Shown here in pieces: positions 36,218-45,809 of a DNA stretch of 64,000 bases. Source of the DNA: Rhizobium leguminosarum bv. viciae USDA 2370 (GTDB lineage Bacteria > Pseudomonadota > Alphaproteobacteria > Rhizobiales > Rhizobiaceae). The translations under genes and the position numbers were made by a program. The DNA lies in contig NZ_MRDL01000025.1 in assembly GCF_002008365.1 (NCBI RefSeq), positions 248,381 to 312,380 of the forward strand. Reading direction: 5' to 3'. Below the pieces are notes generated by a model. It was not told where the DNA came from. It saw nothing but the letters and a program-made list of their open reading frames with translations, and did no database searches. Position 1 is the first letter of the stretch; each line of letters opens with the position of its first letter.

Positions 36218-38092
36218 TCAACGGCCGTTTTCGCGTGTGCCTTCGTCGCGTCCGGCTGGCGCTTTCGGCGTGCTTTCGGAGGCCTTGGTTTCCCGGTTCC
36301 GGCGTCCGTTCAGTCGGTCGCGGATGCGCTGGGTGATGTCCTTGAGATTGATGAAGATCGGCAGCGTAATTGCCGGTTCGACTGCTTCGAGCGACATGCC
36401 GACGGAGGTGATGTGGTCGTGCTCGTCGAGATCGCGGACGATGAGGATGATTGAGCCGAGGCGGACGCGGTCGGCATAATCGGCCTTGCCGCCGAGGCGC
36501 TGCCGCATCAATTCGGCGATCGTCAGGCCCTTTTCGGATTCGTTGAGCAGGCCGGGGCCATAGGCGGCGTCGAGATCGGCGGCGGGGCGGGCGGGGGAGA
36601 GCGCGAAGGCTCCGAAGAATTCGGCATCGTCGTCATCCACCGGCGCCCGGCTGGCGAAGAGACGGTCGAGCAACCGGGAATAGCTCGGCACGATGAAGAG
36701 GTAGACAAGATCGTGCTCGCGCAGCCGCCCGGCATATTGGTAGCGCATCGACTTGCCGTCGCGGATGACGAGCGAGGGTGTCGCCCAGCGCGGAATACGC
36801 TCGCCGCGCAGCACCGGGCTATCCTTGATGACGCGGTAGGAGAGCAACTCGTGGTTGGCCGCCCCAGGCAGGTCGACCTCGACCTTGTCGACGGCGCCGA
36901 TGCGCGGCGGAATAATCAGCCCGAGCTTCTTGGCGACGGGCTTGATCGTCCAGCCCTGGAGAAGCAGCGAGACTAGCACGATGATGAAGGCGGTGTTGAA
37001 ATAGATCTGGCCGTTCTCAAGCCCGCCGAGGATCGGCATGATGGCAAGCAGGATGGAGACGGCGCCGCGCAGGCCGACCCAAGCAACGAAGCCGATTTCC
37101 TGCTGGGTGTAATCGAAGGGAAGCAGTGACAGCCAGACTGCCAACGGTCGGGCGACGAAGATCAGGAAGAGAGCGAGCAGGATGGCGGGCACGATGATGA
37201 CAGGAAATTGCGACGGCGTGGCGAGCAGGCCGAGCACCAGGAACATGATGATCTGCGCCAGCCAGGTCATGCCGTCCTGGAAGCGTTTGATAGTTCCGAT
37301 CGCCTGCATCTTGCGGTTCCCGGCGTAGATGCCGGCGACATAGACGGCGAGGAAGCCGCTGCCGCCGACCGCGCCGGTGAAGGAGAAGACGAGAAGAGCG
37401 AGCGCCAGCACGAAGATCGGCGTCAGGCCGCGATCGGTATCGAGCTTGCTGACGATCAGCACGATCATCATGCCGCCGAGCAGGCCGAGAATGACGCCGA
37501 GGCCCATCTGCTGCACGAACATGGCGAGCATGCCGATATTGATGCCGGCGTAACGCTCGCCGCTGGCCAGCACCTCGACAAGGGCGATGGTGAGGAAGAT
37601 CGCCATCGGATCATTGGTGCCGGATTCCACTTCCAGCGTCGAGCGCACCTTGTCGCGGATGTTGATGCCGCCGATGCGCAGCAGGAAGAAGACGGCGGCG
37701 GCATCCGTCGATGCGACGATCGAGCCGAGCAGCAGACCTTCCAGCCAGGTGAAATTCAACAGCCACATGGCGGCCAAGGCAAAGAGCGAGGCAGTGATCA
37801 GCACACCGACGGAGGCGAGCGCCAGAGAGGGCACGGCCGCCAGCCGAAAGGCCTGCATCGGCGTGCCGAAGCCGGAATCGAAGAGGATCACGGCCAGCGC
37901 AATGGAACCGAGAATATAGGCAAGGTAATTGTTGCTGAACTCGATGCCGAGGCCATCGACGCCCGCCGCAAGGCCGATCATCAGGAAGAGCAGCAGCAGG
38001 GGGGCGCCGAAACGGAAGGCTAGCAGGCTCGAAAAAGCGGCAAGAAGCACGAGCGCCGTCGAGACCAGCACCACGATATAGAACGCTTCCAT
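36218..38092 (-). CDS. NhaP2/CvrA-type K+(Na+)/H+ antiporter with TrkA_C and CorC-type C-terminal domains
   Basis: 624 residues. About 13 membrane segments form a CPA1 antiporter, with [17 protein letters not shown] and [23 protein letters not shown] carrying the conserved Asp residues near 120-165. It continues with a TrkA_C-like domain ([38 protein letters not shown]) and a CorC/HlyC-type domain ([35 protein letters not shown]). The ATG at 38092 has AAGGGG nearby; a GTG two codons upstream is possible. It exports K+ or Na+ for pH and osmotic balance. Confidence 0.92.
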   Translation of the reverse strand: MEAFYIVVLVSTALVLLAAFSSLLAFRFGAPLLLLFLMIGLAAGVDGLGIEFSNNYLAYILGSIALAVILFDSGFGTPMQAFRLAAVPSLALASVGVLITASLFALAAMWLLNFTWLEGLLLGSIVASTDAAAVFFLLRIGGINIRDKVRSTLEVESGTNDPMAIFLTIALVEVLASGERYAGINIGMLAMFVQQMGLGVILGLLGGMMIVLIVSKLDTDRGLTPIFVLALALLVFSFTGAVGGSGFLAVYVAGIYAGNRKMQAIGTIKRFQDGMTWLAQIIMFLVLGLLATPSQFPVIIVPAILLALFLIFVARPLAVWLSLLPFDYTQQEIGFVAWVGLRGAVSILLAIMPILGGLENGQIYFNTAFIIVLVSLLLQGWTIKPVAKKLGLIIPPRIGAVDKVEVDLPGAANHELLSYRVIKDSPVLRGERIPRWATPSLVIRDGKSMRYQYAGRLREHDLVYLFIVPSYSRLLDRLFASRAPVDDDDAEFFGAFALSPARPAADLDAAYGPGLLNESEKGLTIAELMRQRLGGKADYADRVRLGSIILIVRDLDEHDHITSVGMSLEAVEPAITLPIFINLKDITQRIRDRLNGRRNRETKASESTPKAPAGRDEGTRENGR

Positions 38093-38098
38093 GCCCAC

Positions 38099-38583
38099 CC
38101 CTTTCCATCGACTGCTTCGCGAACACAGCCGCCCCGGCCGATCCGCCCTATTTCAAACCCTCCCTCACGCGCGATCCATCAGTAAACGGCAAAACGTCAG
38201 AGAAGGGTAGGCCTTGCGGCTTAACCTCGTCGCGATGCTGCTTCATGCTGCTGAACGGCTGCCGGACGGCCAACCGACACGGAATGCTACGGGAGAGACT
38301 CTCTATAAAGAATGTATAGGAAAATCAGGCGAGAGCAGGGCAAAAGAGACAGGCACGGATTTTTCCTGCCGGTATCTGCGAATGGCAACAGGATAAGACA
38401 CCCTCCTCCTTTCACGCGGCCCGTTTGCCTTGTCCAATGACGGGACGAATGGATTGCAGGCGCGGATGCGGAGAGTTGGGAAAATGAACGCGGAGATTTT
38501 TCGATATCGGGTAGGACATGCCGGCCGCCCAGCGAGAGCAGCCGGCTGTCGTTTTGTGCCGGCAGCGACCGGCCCTTGCTCTG
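38099..38583. other. Intergenic stretch without a convincing gene
   Basis: 485 bases between the antiporter start and the end of a 59-residue microprotein gene. Short open frames exist on both strands but have poor starts and rhizobium-atypical Cys/Arg/Trp-rich products. It contains GCCGGC direct copies near 38540-38562 and presumably the antiporter promoter; I cannot place boxes. Confidence 0.5.
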
Positions 38584-38763
38584 CTATCCCAACACTGCCT
38601 GAAGCACGACGATGGCAAGAAACGAGAGGCCAATGAACGCGGCAACCCAGATGACCAGACGATTAGCCTTTGCCAGCACGGCGGGTCTGACGTCCCGCTT
38701 GGGGTGAAACCGCTGCCGCCGTTTCAGGGTGGTGTGGGACAAGCGTTTTTGTGCCTCTACCAT
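38584..38763 (-). CDS. 59-residue single-pass membrane microprotein
   Basis: The frame runs from the ATG at 38761-38763 to a TAG at 38584-38586. A textbook Shine-Dalgarno, GGAGGTG, ends four bases before the ATG. The product has a basic N-terminus (QKRLSHTTLKRRQRFHPKRDV) followed by a hydrophobic helix (LVIWVAAFIGLSFLAIVVLQAVLG), giving an N-in membrane protein by the positive-inside rule. No family recognised. It lies in an accessory-looking 1.2-kb region between the antiporter and a hypothetical acidic protein. Confidence 0.75.
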   Translation of the reverse strand: MVEAQKRLSHTTLKRRQRFHPKRDVRPAVLAKANRLVIWVAAFIGLSFLAIVVLQAVLG

Positions 38764-38967
38764 TTGTCACCTCCACTTGGCTCATTTTAGCCATTGTGCA
38801 GTGCTGTGCACTTCCTCAATCTAGCACGCTTGGCCAGCGGATTGCCAACCCGTGATCCATCCTTGCGGCCAGGGAATTCGTCGACGATGGTTTCGCGCAG
38901 GGAGGCCTATCGAATTCGAACCCGAGGCAGCCTCAACTGCACCGCCATCCTGTCCTGCGAACGGCGG

Positions 38968-38999
38968 CGTCATATCGAACCCGTCGCTTCGATATGACG
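38968..38999. other. Twelve-base inverted repeat downstream of the hypothetical acidic gene
   Basis: CGTCATATCGAA (38968-38979) and TTCGATATGACG (38988-38999) with an eight-base loop. It is perfect but without a T tract on either strand. It lies 30 bases past the stop of the gene at 39029-39343; transcript end or protein-binding site. Confidence 0.5.
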
Positions 39000-39028
39000 T
39001 CGAAACCGAAAAAAGATGCGGATTGTGG

Positions 39029-39343
39029 TCAGTCTTCTGTGTCCTCGCCCTCGTCGGTCAGATCCGCGACCGGGACCAGGAACACGACGAACTCGTCCTC
39101 GATGGTCCGTTCGGGATCGTCGTCGAATTCATAGGCGTGCTCGACTTCGCTTGCTTCCTCGGTGGTCGCCTTGCGCAAGCTCAGGGCTGCTTTGCGGTCC
39201 CACAGGGGCTTGCCTTCGGATTCCAGGATGGTCAGATCGTCGCGAAAGTCTTCCGCCTCGAAGAAATGCGTCGCTTCTTCGTGATTTTCCGAGCGAAAAC
39301 TGGCAACGGCGCGGCCGGCGATTTCAACGGTAAAGTAATCCAT
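39029..39343 (-). CDS. Hypothetical acidic protein
   Basis: 104 residues, strongly acidic, especially at the C-terminus (DEFVVFLVPVADLTDEGEDTED). The start MDYFTVEIAGRAVASFRSENHEEATHFFEAEDFRDDL in outline suggests a small alpha/beta fold, and DRKAALSLRKATTEEASEVEHAYEF follows. AGAGAG precedes the ATG at a suitable distance, and the codon use matches the chromosome. I do not recognise a family. It stands alone between the microprotein and a composite repeat; a perfect hairpin lies 30 bases past the stop. Confidence 0.75.
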   Translation of the reverse strand: MDYFTVEIAGRAVASFRSENHEEATHFFEAEDFRDDLTILESEGKPLWDRKAALSLRKATTEEASEVEHAYEFDDDPERTIEDEFVVFLVPVADLTDEGEDTED

Positions 39344-39501
39344 CCATCTCTCTCATTTTCATGCGGGCGACAGTGCTGCCGCACGGTATTGGCGTGGCCG
39401 CGCCTGGCCAGTGGCCAATGCGCGAGGAAACTGGGCATTTCGAATGTCCAGGGTGATGTATTCTAGCAGATCTCATCCGGGCGATGGACGAAAAGATGCC
39501 G

Positions 39502-39604
39502 GAGCGGTTCAGCTTCTCATCGAAGCGCAGAACCGCTCCAACTTTTTGTTTTTACGCAACTCCGGACGGAAAACCGCTTCGCACTTTTCCTGGAGTTGCT
39601 CTGG
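39502..39604. repeat. Composite palindromic repeat (hairpin plus family B)
   Basis: GAGCGGTTC (39502-39510) / GAACCGCTC (39530-39538) with inner GCTTC/GAAGC, then GCAACTCC (39556-39563) / GGAGTTGC (39592-39599) around the family B core ACGGAAAACCGCTTCGCACTTT. It has the same two-part build as 2546-2653. Confidence 0.8.
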
Positions 39605-39640
39605 TGCGGGGAAGGCCGGTTTTGTTCGGAAGGCATGGCA

Positions 39641-39670
39641 ACAAAAAGCGGCCCGGTTTCCCGGGCCGCT
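39641..39670 (-). terminator. Terminator of gap
   Basis: On the minus strand AGCGGCCCGG (39670-39661) pairs with CCGGGCCGCT (39656-39647), then TTTTTGTT. It lies 24 bases after the gap stop. Confidence 0.9.
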
Positions 39671-39694
39671 TGCATGTCGATGCCTGAAGAGCGC

Positions 39695-40705
39695 TCAGAT
39701 GAGCTTGGCGAAAGCGACTGCCGTGTCGGACATGCGGCTGGAGAAGCCCCACTCGTTGTCGTACCAGGACAGGACGCGCACGAAGCTGCCTTCCATGACC
39801 TTGGTCTGATCGGTTGCGAAGATCGAGGAGTGGCTGTCGTGGTTGAAGTCACGGGAGACGAGCGGCTCGTCGGTGTAGCCGAGGATGCCCTTCAGCTTGC
39901 CGTTTGCAGCAGCCTGGATGGCTTCATTGATTTCGCCAACGCTGGTCGCCTTCTTGGCGACGAACTTGAAGTCGACGACGGAAACGTTCGGGGTCGGAAC
40001 GCGGATCGAGGTGCCGTCGAGCTTGCCCTTCAGATGCGGCAGAACGAGGCCGACTGCCTTGGCTGCGCCCGTCGAGGTCGGGATCATGGAAAGGGCGGCC
40101 GCGCGGGCGCGATACAGGTCCTTGTGCATCGTGTCGAGCGTCGGCTGGTCGCCGGTGTAGGAGTGGATGGTCGTCATGAAGCCGTGGTCGATGCCGACGG
40201 CGTCGTCGAGAACCTTCACGACCGGCACCAGGCAGTTGGTGGTGCAGGACGCGTTGGAGATGACCAAGTGCTCCTTGGTGAGCTGGTCATGGTTGACGCC
40301 GAAGACGACCGTCAGGTCAGCGCCATCGGCGGGCGCCGAGACGATGACGCGCTTGGCACCAGCCGTCAGGTGGGCGGCAGCCTTGTCGCGGGCGGTGAAG
40401 ATGCCGGTGCATTCCATCGCGATGTCGACGCCGAGTTCGCGGTGCGGAAGCGTTGCCGGATCCTTGATCGCCGTGACCTTGATCGGCTTGCCGTTGCCGA
40501 CGATGATCGAGTCGCCCTCGACCTTCACCGTTGCCGGGAAGCGGCCGTGGATCGAGTCGTAGCGCAGCAGGTGGGCGTTGGTTTCAACCGGGCCGAGATC
40601 GTTGATGGCGACGACTTCGATGTCGGTGCGGCCGGATTCGACGATGGCGCGAAGGACGTTGCGGCCGATGCGGCCGAAACCGTTGATGGCAACCTTGACT
40701 GTCAT
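39695..40705 (-). CDS. gap: Glyceraldehyde-3-phosphate dehydrogenase
   Basis: 336 residues: NAD-binding [17 protein letters not shown] at the N-terminus, the catalytic cysteine in [10 protein letters not shown] near 155, HSYTGDQ with the catalytic histidine near 180, [25 protein letters not shown] and the C-terminal [13 protein letters not shown]. It oxidises G3P to 1,3-bisphosphoglycerate. The start at 40705 ([10 protein letters not shown]) is the family norm; an ATG two codons earlier is equally placed relative to GGGAG. It lies behind tkt (83 bases), probably one transcript, with its own terminator. Confidence 0.97.
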   Translation of the reverse strand: MTVKVAINGFGRIGRNVLRAIVESGRTDIEVVAINDLGPVETNAHLLRYDSIHGRFPATVKVEGDSIIVGNGKPIKVTAIKDPATLPHRELGVDIAMECTGIFTARDKAAAHLTAGAKRVIVSAPADGADLTVVFGVNHDQLTKEHLVISNASCTTNCLVPVVKVLDDAVGIDHGFMTTIHSYTGDQPTLDTMHKDLYRARAAALSMIPTSTGAAKAVGLVLPHLKGKLDGTSIRVPTPNVSVVDFKFVAKKATSVGEINEAIQAAANGKLKGILGYTDEPLVSRDFNHDSHSSIFATDQTKVMEGSFVRVLSWYDNEWGFSSRMSDTAVAFAKLI

Positions 40706-40787
40706 GTTCATTCACTCCCGATAGAGTAGGGCCCGATAGGTGAGGGCCTGGAATTGAGGAGATGGAGAGCGCCTCAAGGCGCCCTCA

Positions 40788-42761
40788 TTAAAGCTTTGCT
40801 TCCGCGGCCGCAACGACGGCGTCGGCAGTGATGCCGAAATGCTTGTAGACTTCCTTGACCGGGCCGGAAGCGCCGAAGCTCTTCATGCCGATGAAGGTGC
40901 CCTCCGGTCCGATGAACGCATCCCAGCCTTCGCGAACGGCGGCTTCGACGGCGATCTTGACCGGCGAGTTGCCGAGGATTTGCTTGCGATAGGCTTCCGG
41001 CTGCTCGAAGAACAGTTCCGTGCAGGGGACCGATACGACGCGGACGGTGACGCCCTTGGCTTCGAGTGCCGTACGAGCCGCAACGGCGATTTCGACTTCG
41101 GAGCCGGAGGCGAAGATCGTCACCTTGGCGTCGGCATTGCCGGCGAGCACATAGGCGCCCTGTTCGCAAAGGTTCTTTTCGCTGTATTCGGTGCGAGCTG
41201 CGAGCAGGTTCTGGCGCGTCAGAGCAAGGCCCGAAGGACGGTTGTGCGTCTTGATGGCGATCTGCCAGCATTCCGCCGTTTCCGTGGCGTCGGCCGGGCG
41301 GAAGACCATCAGATTCGGGATGGCGCGCAGACCGGCGAGCTGTTCGACGGGCTGGTGCGTCGGGCCGTCTTCGCCGACGCCGATCGAGTCATGCGTCAGG
41401 ACGTGAATGACGCGGATGCCCATCAGCGACGCAAGGCGGATCGGCGGGCGGCAATAATCCGAGAAGATCAGGAAGCCGCCGCTGTAGGGGATGAGGCCGC
41501 CATGCAGCGCAATGCCGTTCATGGCAGACGCCATGCCATGCTCGCGGATGCCCCAATGCATGTAACGACCGGCGAAATCCGTCGGGGTGATCGAATGCAT
41601 CTGGCTGGTCTTGGTGTTGTTCGACGGCGTCAGGTCGGCGGAGCCGCCGAGCGTTTCCGGCAGGAAGCCGTTGATGACCTCGAGCGCGTCCTCCGAAGCC
41701 TTGCGGGTCGCAACCGTCGGCTTGGTCTCGGCGAGCTTCTTCTTGTATGCGCTGATCGCGGCGTCGAAGCCTTCCGGCAGCTCGCCTGCCATGCGGCGGG
41801 TGAACTCGGCCCTGGCCGGAGCTTTGGCGAGGCCGTCTTCCCAGGACTTGACGAGCTTGACGGAGCGGGCGCCGGCTGCACGCCAGCTGTCAAGGACATC
41901 AGACGGGATGACGAAGGCTTCGGCTTCCCAGTTCAGCGCCTTGCGGGTGGCAGCGATTTCCTCGGCGCCGAGCGGGTTGCCGTGGACCTTGTGGGTGCCC
42001 TGCTTGTTCGGGGCGCCAAAGCCGATGATCGTCTTGCAGGCGATGAAGGTCGGGCGGTCGGACTTGTGGGCAGCTTCGATCGCGTCGGCGATGGCAGCCT
42101 GATCGTGACCGTCGATCTCGATCGTGTTCCAGTGAACGGCCTTGAAGCGGGCGATCTGATCGGTGGAATCCGACAGCGACACGGCGCCGTCGATGGTGAT
42201 CGAGTTGTTGTCCCAGAACAGAACGAGCTTGTTGAGCTTCAGGTGGCCGGCGAGCGCGATGGCTTCATGGCTGATGCCCTCCATCAGGCAGCCGTCGCCG
42301 CAGATCGCATAGGTATAGTGATCCTGGAGATCGGAGCCGAATTCCTCGCGCAGCTTGCGTTCGGCAATCGCCATGCCGACGGAATTGGCAATACCCTGGC
42401 CGAGCGGACCGGTGGTCGTTTCGATGCCGGTCGCGTGACCATATTCCGGATGGCCGGCGGTCTTCGAGCCGAGCTGGCGGAACTGCTTCAGATCTTCGAT
42501 CGTCATGTCAGGATAGCCGGTCAGATACAGCACCGAGTAGAGCAGCATCGAGCCATGGCCGGCCGACAGCACGAAGCGATCGCGGTTCGGCCAGTGCGGC
42601 TTCTTCGGATCGAACTTCAGATATTTGGTGAACAGGACCGTTGCCACGTCAGCCATGCCCATCGGCATGCCCGGGTGGCCGGAGTTCGCCTTTTCAACGG
42701 CGTCCATGGCGAGAAAACGGATCGCATTCGCCATCCGGTCGTGTTGTTCGGGAGAGGTCAT
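40788..42761 (-). CDS. tkt: Transketolase
   Basis: 657 residues. The N-terminal domain reads [31 protein letters not shown], and the thiamine-diphosphate motif is [32 protein letters not shown] (about 155-186). The pyrimidine domain has [19 protein letters not shown] near 405 and [25 protein letters not shown] near 467. It shuttles two-carbon units in the pentose phosphate pathway. The start at 42761 ([10 protein letters not shown]) gives normal length; the frame stays open far upstream but without homology-like features. Head of the tkt-gap segment. Confidence 0.97.
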   Translation of the reverse strand: MTSPEQHDRMANAIRFLAMDAVEKANSGHPGMPMGMADVATVLFTKYLKFDPKKPHWPNRDRFVLSAGHGSMLLYSVLYLTGYPDMTIEDLKQFRQLGSKTAGHPEYGHATGIETTTGPLGQGIANSVGMAIAERKLREEFGSDLQDHYTYAICGDGCLMEGISHEAIALAGHLKLNKLVLFWDNNSITIDGAVSLSDSTDQIARFKAVHWNTIEIDGHDQAAIADAIEAAHKSDRPTFIACKTIIGFGAPNKQGTHKVHGNPLGAEEIAATRKALNWEAEAFVIPSDVLDSWRAAGARSVKLVKSWEDGLAKAPARAEFTRRMAGELPEGFDAAISAYKKKLAETKPTVATRKASEDALEVINGFLPETLGGSADLTPSNNTKTSQMHSITPTDFAGRYMHWGIREHGMASAMNGIALHGGLIPYSGGFLIFSDYCRPPIRLASLMGIRVIHVLTHDSIGVGEDGPTHQPVEQLAGLRAIPNLMVFRPADATETAECWQIAIKTHNRPSGLALTRQNLLAARTEYSEKNLCEQGAYVLAGNADAKVTIFASGSEVEIAVAARTALEAKGVTVRVVSVPCTELFFEQPEAYRKQILGNSPVKIAVEAAVREGWDAFIGPEGTFIGMKSFGASGPVKEVYKHFGITADAVVAAAEAKL

Positions 42762-43094
42762 GGCTTTTCCGCAAGTTCCGGGTGTCGGGGGATGGCCTCG
42801 AGCCTCCAAGACCATCGAGTGAAAGCGGCAGAGACATAGCAGTTGGGACGGGCAAGTCAATAAATGGCGGGCCAAATCCGGGCGGGCAGCGGCGATTTTT
42901 GACATTTGATCGCGCGATTGTACAAATGACGAATTTGATGCGACGAGCATGTGGAAAACGCTCATCCACAGGATAGGCTGGCGGACAAGTGACAGGATTT
43001 ATTGACGGGCCGTCGGCGAGCTGCATATCCTTTTGAAATCGCAGGATCGGCGCGGCGTGCCGATTCGCGGATCCTGCGCGGGAATCGGAAAGAC
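42762..43094. promoter_or_regulatory. Divergent control region between tkt and the DUF4164-zapA operon
   Basis: 333 bases. TTGACA (42899-42904) and TACAAA (42921-42926) with a 16-base spacer make a possible sigma-70 promoter for the plus-strand genes. CATTTG/CAAATG flank it as an inverted repeat, and TGTGGA..TCCACA forms a small hairpin near 42950-42972. The tkt promoter is not obvious. Confidence 0.4.
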
Positions 43095-43370
43095 ATGATG
43101 CCCACAGGCAAAACCATGGAAGCAGCGCTCAACGAATTGAGACAGGCGATTTCGAGCCTCGAAAACGCCGTCGACATGCGCGTCGAGCGGCAGCGCGAGC
43201 AGGGCGAGATCGAGGGCGAGGTGCGGCGCGTGCACGCCGACCGCTCCCGGCTGGCGCAGGAGCTCGATCAGGCCGAATTCCGCGCCAACCGGCTGGAAGA
43301 GGTCAATCGCGAAGTATCGCGGCGGCTGGTGACGGCGATGGAAACGATCCGCGCAGTTCTGGATCGCTGA
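43095..43370 (+). CDS. DUF4164 coiled-coil protein
   Basis: 91 residues, nearly all coiled coil (ALNELRQAISSLENAVDMRVERQ and LAQELDQAEFRANRLEEVNREVSRRL). The DUF4164 family is typically found immediately upstream of zapA in Rhizobiales, as here (15-base gap). This suggests a role near the division machinery, but none is established. An ATG at 43095 or the next codon at 43098 are both possible starts; GGAA.GA precedes. Confidence 0.85.
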   Translation: MMPTGKTMEAALNELRQAISSLENAVDMRVERQREQGEIEGEVRRVHADRSRLAQELDQAEFRANRLEEVNREVSRRLVTAMETIRAVLDR

Positions 43371-43385
43371 TAGAAAGAGTTTGGC

Positions 43386-43763
43386 ATGGCGCAGGTGACG
43401 GTAACGATCGACGGCAAGGCCTATCGCATGGCCTGCGAGGAAGGGCAGGAGGATCACCTGACCGATCTCGCCACCCGTTTCGACCGCTATGTCGGCCATC
43501 TCAAGGACCAGTTCGGCGAAATCGGTGATCTCAGGATCACCGTCATGGCCGGCATCATGATCGTGGACGAGATTGCCGAGCTGACGCGCCGCGTGGCCGG
43601 ATTGGAATCCGAGCTCGAGTCGCTACGCGGCAATCGCGATACGGTGCTTGCTGCGACCGCCCGGACCGAAGAAAATCTTGCGGCAGCGCTGAGCGAGGTC
43701 TCGAGCCGCATCCGCGGCATCACCGACAAGCTGAATGGCCGGTCCGCCCCGGAACTCAATTGA
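43386..43763 (+). CDS. zapA: Cell division protein ZapA
   Basis: 125 residues: the N-terminal ZapA beta-strand region AQVTVTIDGKAYRMACEEGQEDHLTDLATRFDRYV in outline, then a long coiled coil (IMIVDEIAELTRRVAGLESELESLRGN). ZapA crosslinks FtsZ filaments at mid-cell. AGAAAGAG is eight bases upstream. It is followed by a structured RNA that fits 6S RNA, the conserved neighbour of zapA in many proteobacteria. Confidence 0.95.
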   Translation: MAQVTVTIDGKAYRMACEEGQEDHLTDLATRFDRYVGHLKDQFGEIGDLRITVMAGIMIVDEIAELTRRVAGLESELESLRGNRDTVLAATARTEENLAAALSEVSSRIRGITDKLNGRSAPELN

Positions 43764-43831
43764 TCTCAATTAAATAGGGGCGGCCTTCCGTCGCCACTGG
43801 CGCGTCAGCGCAAACAACCTTATATATCGCC

Positions 43832-43992
43832 ATGCGGTCTGCGCCTCTCGACAGGAACCACAATCCCTGGGGCCATACTCGATCCAAAGGGAGCTGTCCC
43901 TGGCCAGGCCCGTGGGCCTGGACACACGGCGCCCACCTACGTTTGTAGGCACCCAGGATCGTAAACATCCATCGGTGGTCGTGGATCGCACC
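43832..43992 (+). ncRNA. ssrS: Candidate 6S RNA (ssrS) downstream of zapA
   Basis: The region just after zapA folds into a long, mostly double-stranded rod as 6S RNA does. The terminal stem is TGCGGTC (43833-43839) with GATCGCA (43984-43990), one G-U. Next come ACCAC (43857-43861) with GTGGT (43975-43979) and ATCC.TGGG with CCCAGGAT. Inner hairpins are AGGGA..TCCCT, CCAGGCCC/GGGCCTGG (43904-43921) and CCTAC/GTAGG. The length of about 160 bases and the position are typical. A TATATA box at 43821-43826 would put the start near 43832. 6S RNA sequesters RNA polymerase in stationary phase. Ends are estimates. Confidence 0.75.
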
Positions 43993-44072
43993 CTTCCCTT
44001 TTATCGTCGGCCGGGATCCCGGATATGGCGGGCGAACGCGCGGCTTCCGCGTCCGCCCTTGTCAGTGCGCGA

Positions 44073-45560
44073 CTACTTCTTCAGACCTGGAAGGGTGACC
44101 TGAAAGACCTGGAACATGGTGTCGACGTCGGCACCGCCGTCCGCCTTGTAGGCTGCACCCACCTGGAAACCATCCTGCGTCAAGAAGTCGTTGTCATTGG
44201 CGACGAACAGGAAGTAGTCGTCCGGCAGGTTCGGGTCGAGAACGCTCGCAAGCCCCATGGCTTCCCATTTTTCCGACAGATTGTTCTTGTCGTTCGGCGC
44301 GCCGTTGTGCAGGCCGAAGCGGGCAAGCTCGGCCTTGTCGTTGAGGTCGATGAAGGGTGTCAGCGTCGCCGGCGTCAGCGAGGGATCGACGACGCCCTTC
44401 GGCGCGATCGGCTTGCCGGCGTCGAAATCGCTGCCGGCGATGTCGGTCGCAGCGGAAACGTCGACAATACCGACCTTGCGGTAGAGCGAGGTGTCACCCT
44501 TCAGGCCCTGGCCGTTGCCGCTGTCGCGGGCGAGCATCAGAAAGGTCTTGTCGGAAAGAGCGACGATTTCGCTCTCCGCGGCGATCGTCGTCTTGTCCTT
44601 GGCGTCCTTGAAGACCGGCAGCGGTACGACATATTCGTGCACCAGTTTCAGATGATCGGGATCGGCGGCGTCATAGATCATGGCGCGGGTATTTTGGCGG
44701 GTCGAGCCGGAATCGCCGCCGTCCTGGCGGGCAGCCGACTGCAGCACTGATATGATGAACTTACCGTCCGGCGTCATCGCCATGCCTTCGAGACCCTGGT
44801 TGTTCTGGCGGCCGGTCTCTGGATCCTTCGGGTCCGGCGTAGATGCGCCGGGGCCGGGATTGTTGGAGGCGAAGCTCAGCGCGCCCTTGCGCATCGGCAA
44901 AAGAGCTTTCGGCGGCTGGGTGGCAGACAGCAGGTGGCCGTCGGCCGAGAAGTGATAGATATAAGGGCCATATTCATCGCTGACGAACATGGTACCGTCG
45001 GCCATGCGGATGATGGCTTCATTGTCGAGCGCGATCTTGCCGTTCGTCGCCTGCGGCAGCGGCGGAAAATCGCCGGCAGCGGGGCGGACGCCGGATTCCG
45101 GGTCGAGACCCGTCATGTCGCCACCCTTGTCGTCGATGAAGAGCGTGGAATCGACGAGCTTTGCGTCGACGCCAGACTGTTCCTTGCCGGCCTCGGGTGC
45201 CGCACCCGGAGCGGTCGGTGTCAGGCCGATCGAGATGGTGTTCAGGCGGGGCCGATAGTCGACGGTGCCAACGGCGTTGTAACCGCGGTCGGGCAGCAGG
45301 TAGAGCGTGCCTTTGTAGCTGGCGCCGTCGCGACTCCAGGCGGCAGGATCGACTGCCATGCCCGAGCCGGAACCGAAAGTCTCGCCGAATTTGTCACGCT
45401 GGTTGGCCGGGATACGCCCGATGCCGACCAGGCCCTTGTTGACGAAGGTGAGGCCACCGACGGTGGCGGAATTCTCGGCACTTGCGACGGCCGGAATGGC
45501 GGCGGATGCGGCGAGAACCGCGGCGAACAGCCGCGATGCGTATGGTCTGACATTCTTCAT
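44073..45560 (-). CDS. Secreted esterase-like-activity-of-phytase family protein
   Basis: 495 residues with a Sec signal peptide (LFAAVLAASAAIPAVASAE, cleavage near 29). It looks like a beta-propeller of the 'esterase-like activity of phytase' family: FGSGSGMAVDPAAW, LYLLPDRGYNA, ALDNEAIIRMADGTMFVSDEYGPYIYHFSADG, QGLEGMAMTPDGKFIISVLQSA and KWEAMGLASVLDPNLPDDYFLFVANDNDF. It may hydrolyse phosphate esters or sugar lactones in the periplasm; the activity of this family is poorly defined. It has no operon partner. Its stop lies about 80 bases beyond the 6S candidate, convergent to it. Confidence 0.85.
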   Translation of the reverse strand: MKNVRPYASRLFAAVLAASAAIPAVASAENSATVGGLTFVNKGLVGIGRIPANQRDKFGETFGSGSGMAVDPAAWSRDGASYKGTLYLLPDRGYNAVGTVDYRPRLNTISIGLTPTAPGAAPEAGKEQSGVDAKLVDSTLFIDDKGGDMTGLDPESGVRPAAGDFPPLPQATNGKIALDNEAIIRMADGTMFVSDEYGPYIYHFSADGHLLSATQPPKALLPMRKGALSFASNNPGPGASTPDPKDPETGRQNNQGLEGMAMTPDGKFIISVLQSAARQDGGDSGSTRQNTRAMIYDAADPDHLKLVHEYVVPLPVFKDAKDKTTIAAESEIVALSDKTFLMLARDSGNGQGLKGDTSLYRKVGIVDVSAATDIAGSDFDAGKPIAPKGVVDPSLTPATLTPFIDLNDKAELARFGLHNGAPNDKNNLSEKWEAMGLASVLDPNLPDDYFLFVANDNDFLTQDGFQVGAAYKADGGADVDTMFQVFQVTLPGLKK

Positions 45561-45809
45561 GGAAATACCCTCTCGGTCAAAAGCGCTCTCGAAACGGTTT
45601 CCGCCCGCAGGCTGGACACCGCTTCAAATGACACCCCGGCCTGGATTCGATTTCCCGATGGCACAACATGCCCTGGATTTCGTCGCCCCATATCCCCGGC
45701 AGACGGTCTATGACGGGATCATGATATCTGGATGACACTTACTTCTCAGTGAAAGCGTCGTGCTGAAGAGGATCTCAGCTTTCGGCTATCCGCATTCCAG
45801 CTCGCTGCT

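Larger units (their letters stand above)
39344..39694. other. Intergenic region holding a composite repeat and the gap terminator
   Basis: 350 bases with no gene. It contains the repeat at 39502-39604 and the gap terminator at 39641-39670. The remainder (39344-39500) would hold the promoter of the acidic-protein gene; no box is clear. Confidence 0.6.

Noticed and set aside
38412..38645. 77-codon open frame overlapping the 59-residue microprotein
   Set aside because: The product is rich in Cys, Arg, Ser and Trp without a fold pattern, and it lacks the strong ribosome-binding site of the microprotein frame.
38920..38960. tRNA gene on the minus strand
   Set aside because: GGTTCGAATTC looks like a T loop, but no acceptor stem, anticodon arm or CCA can be placed around it.
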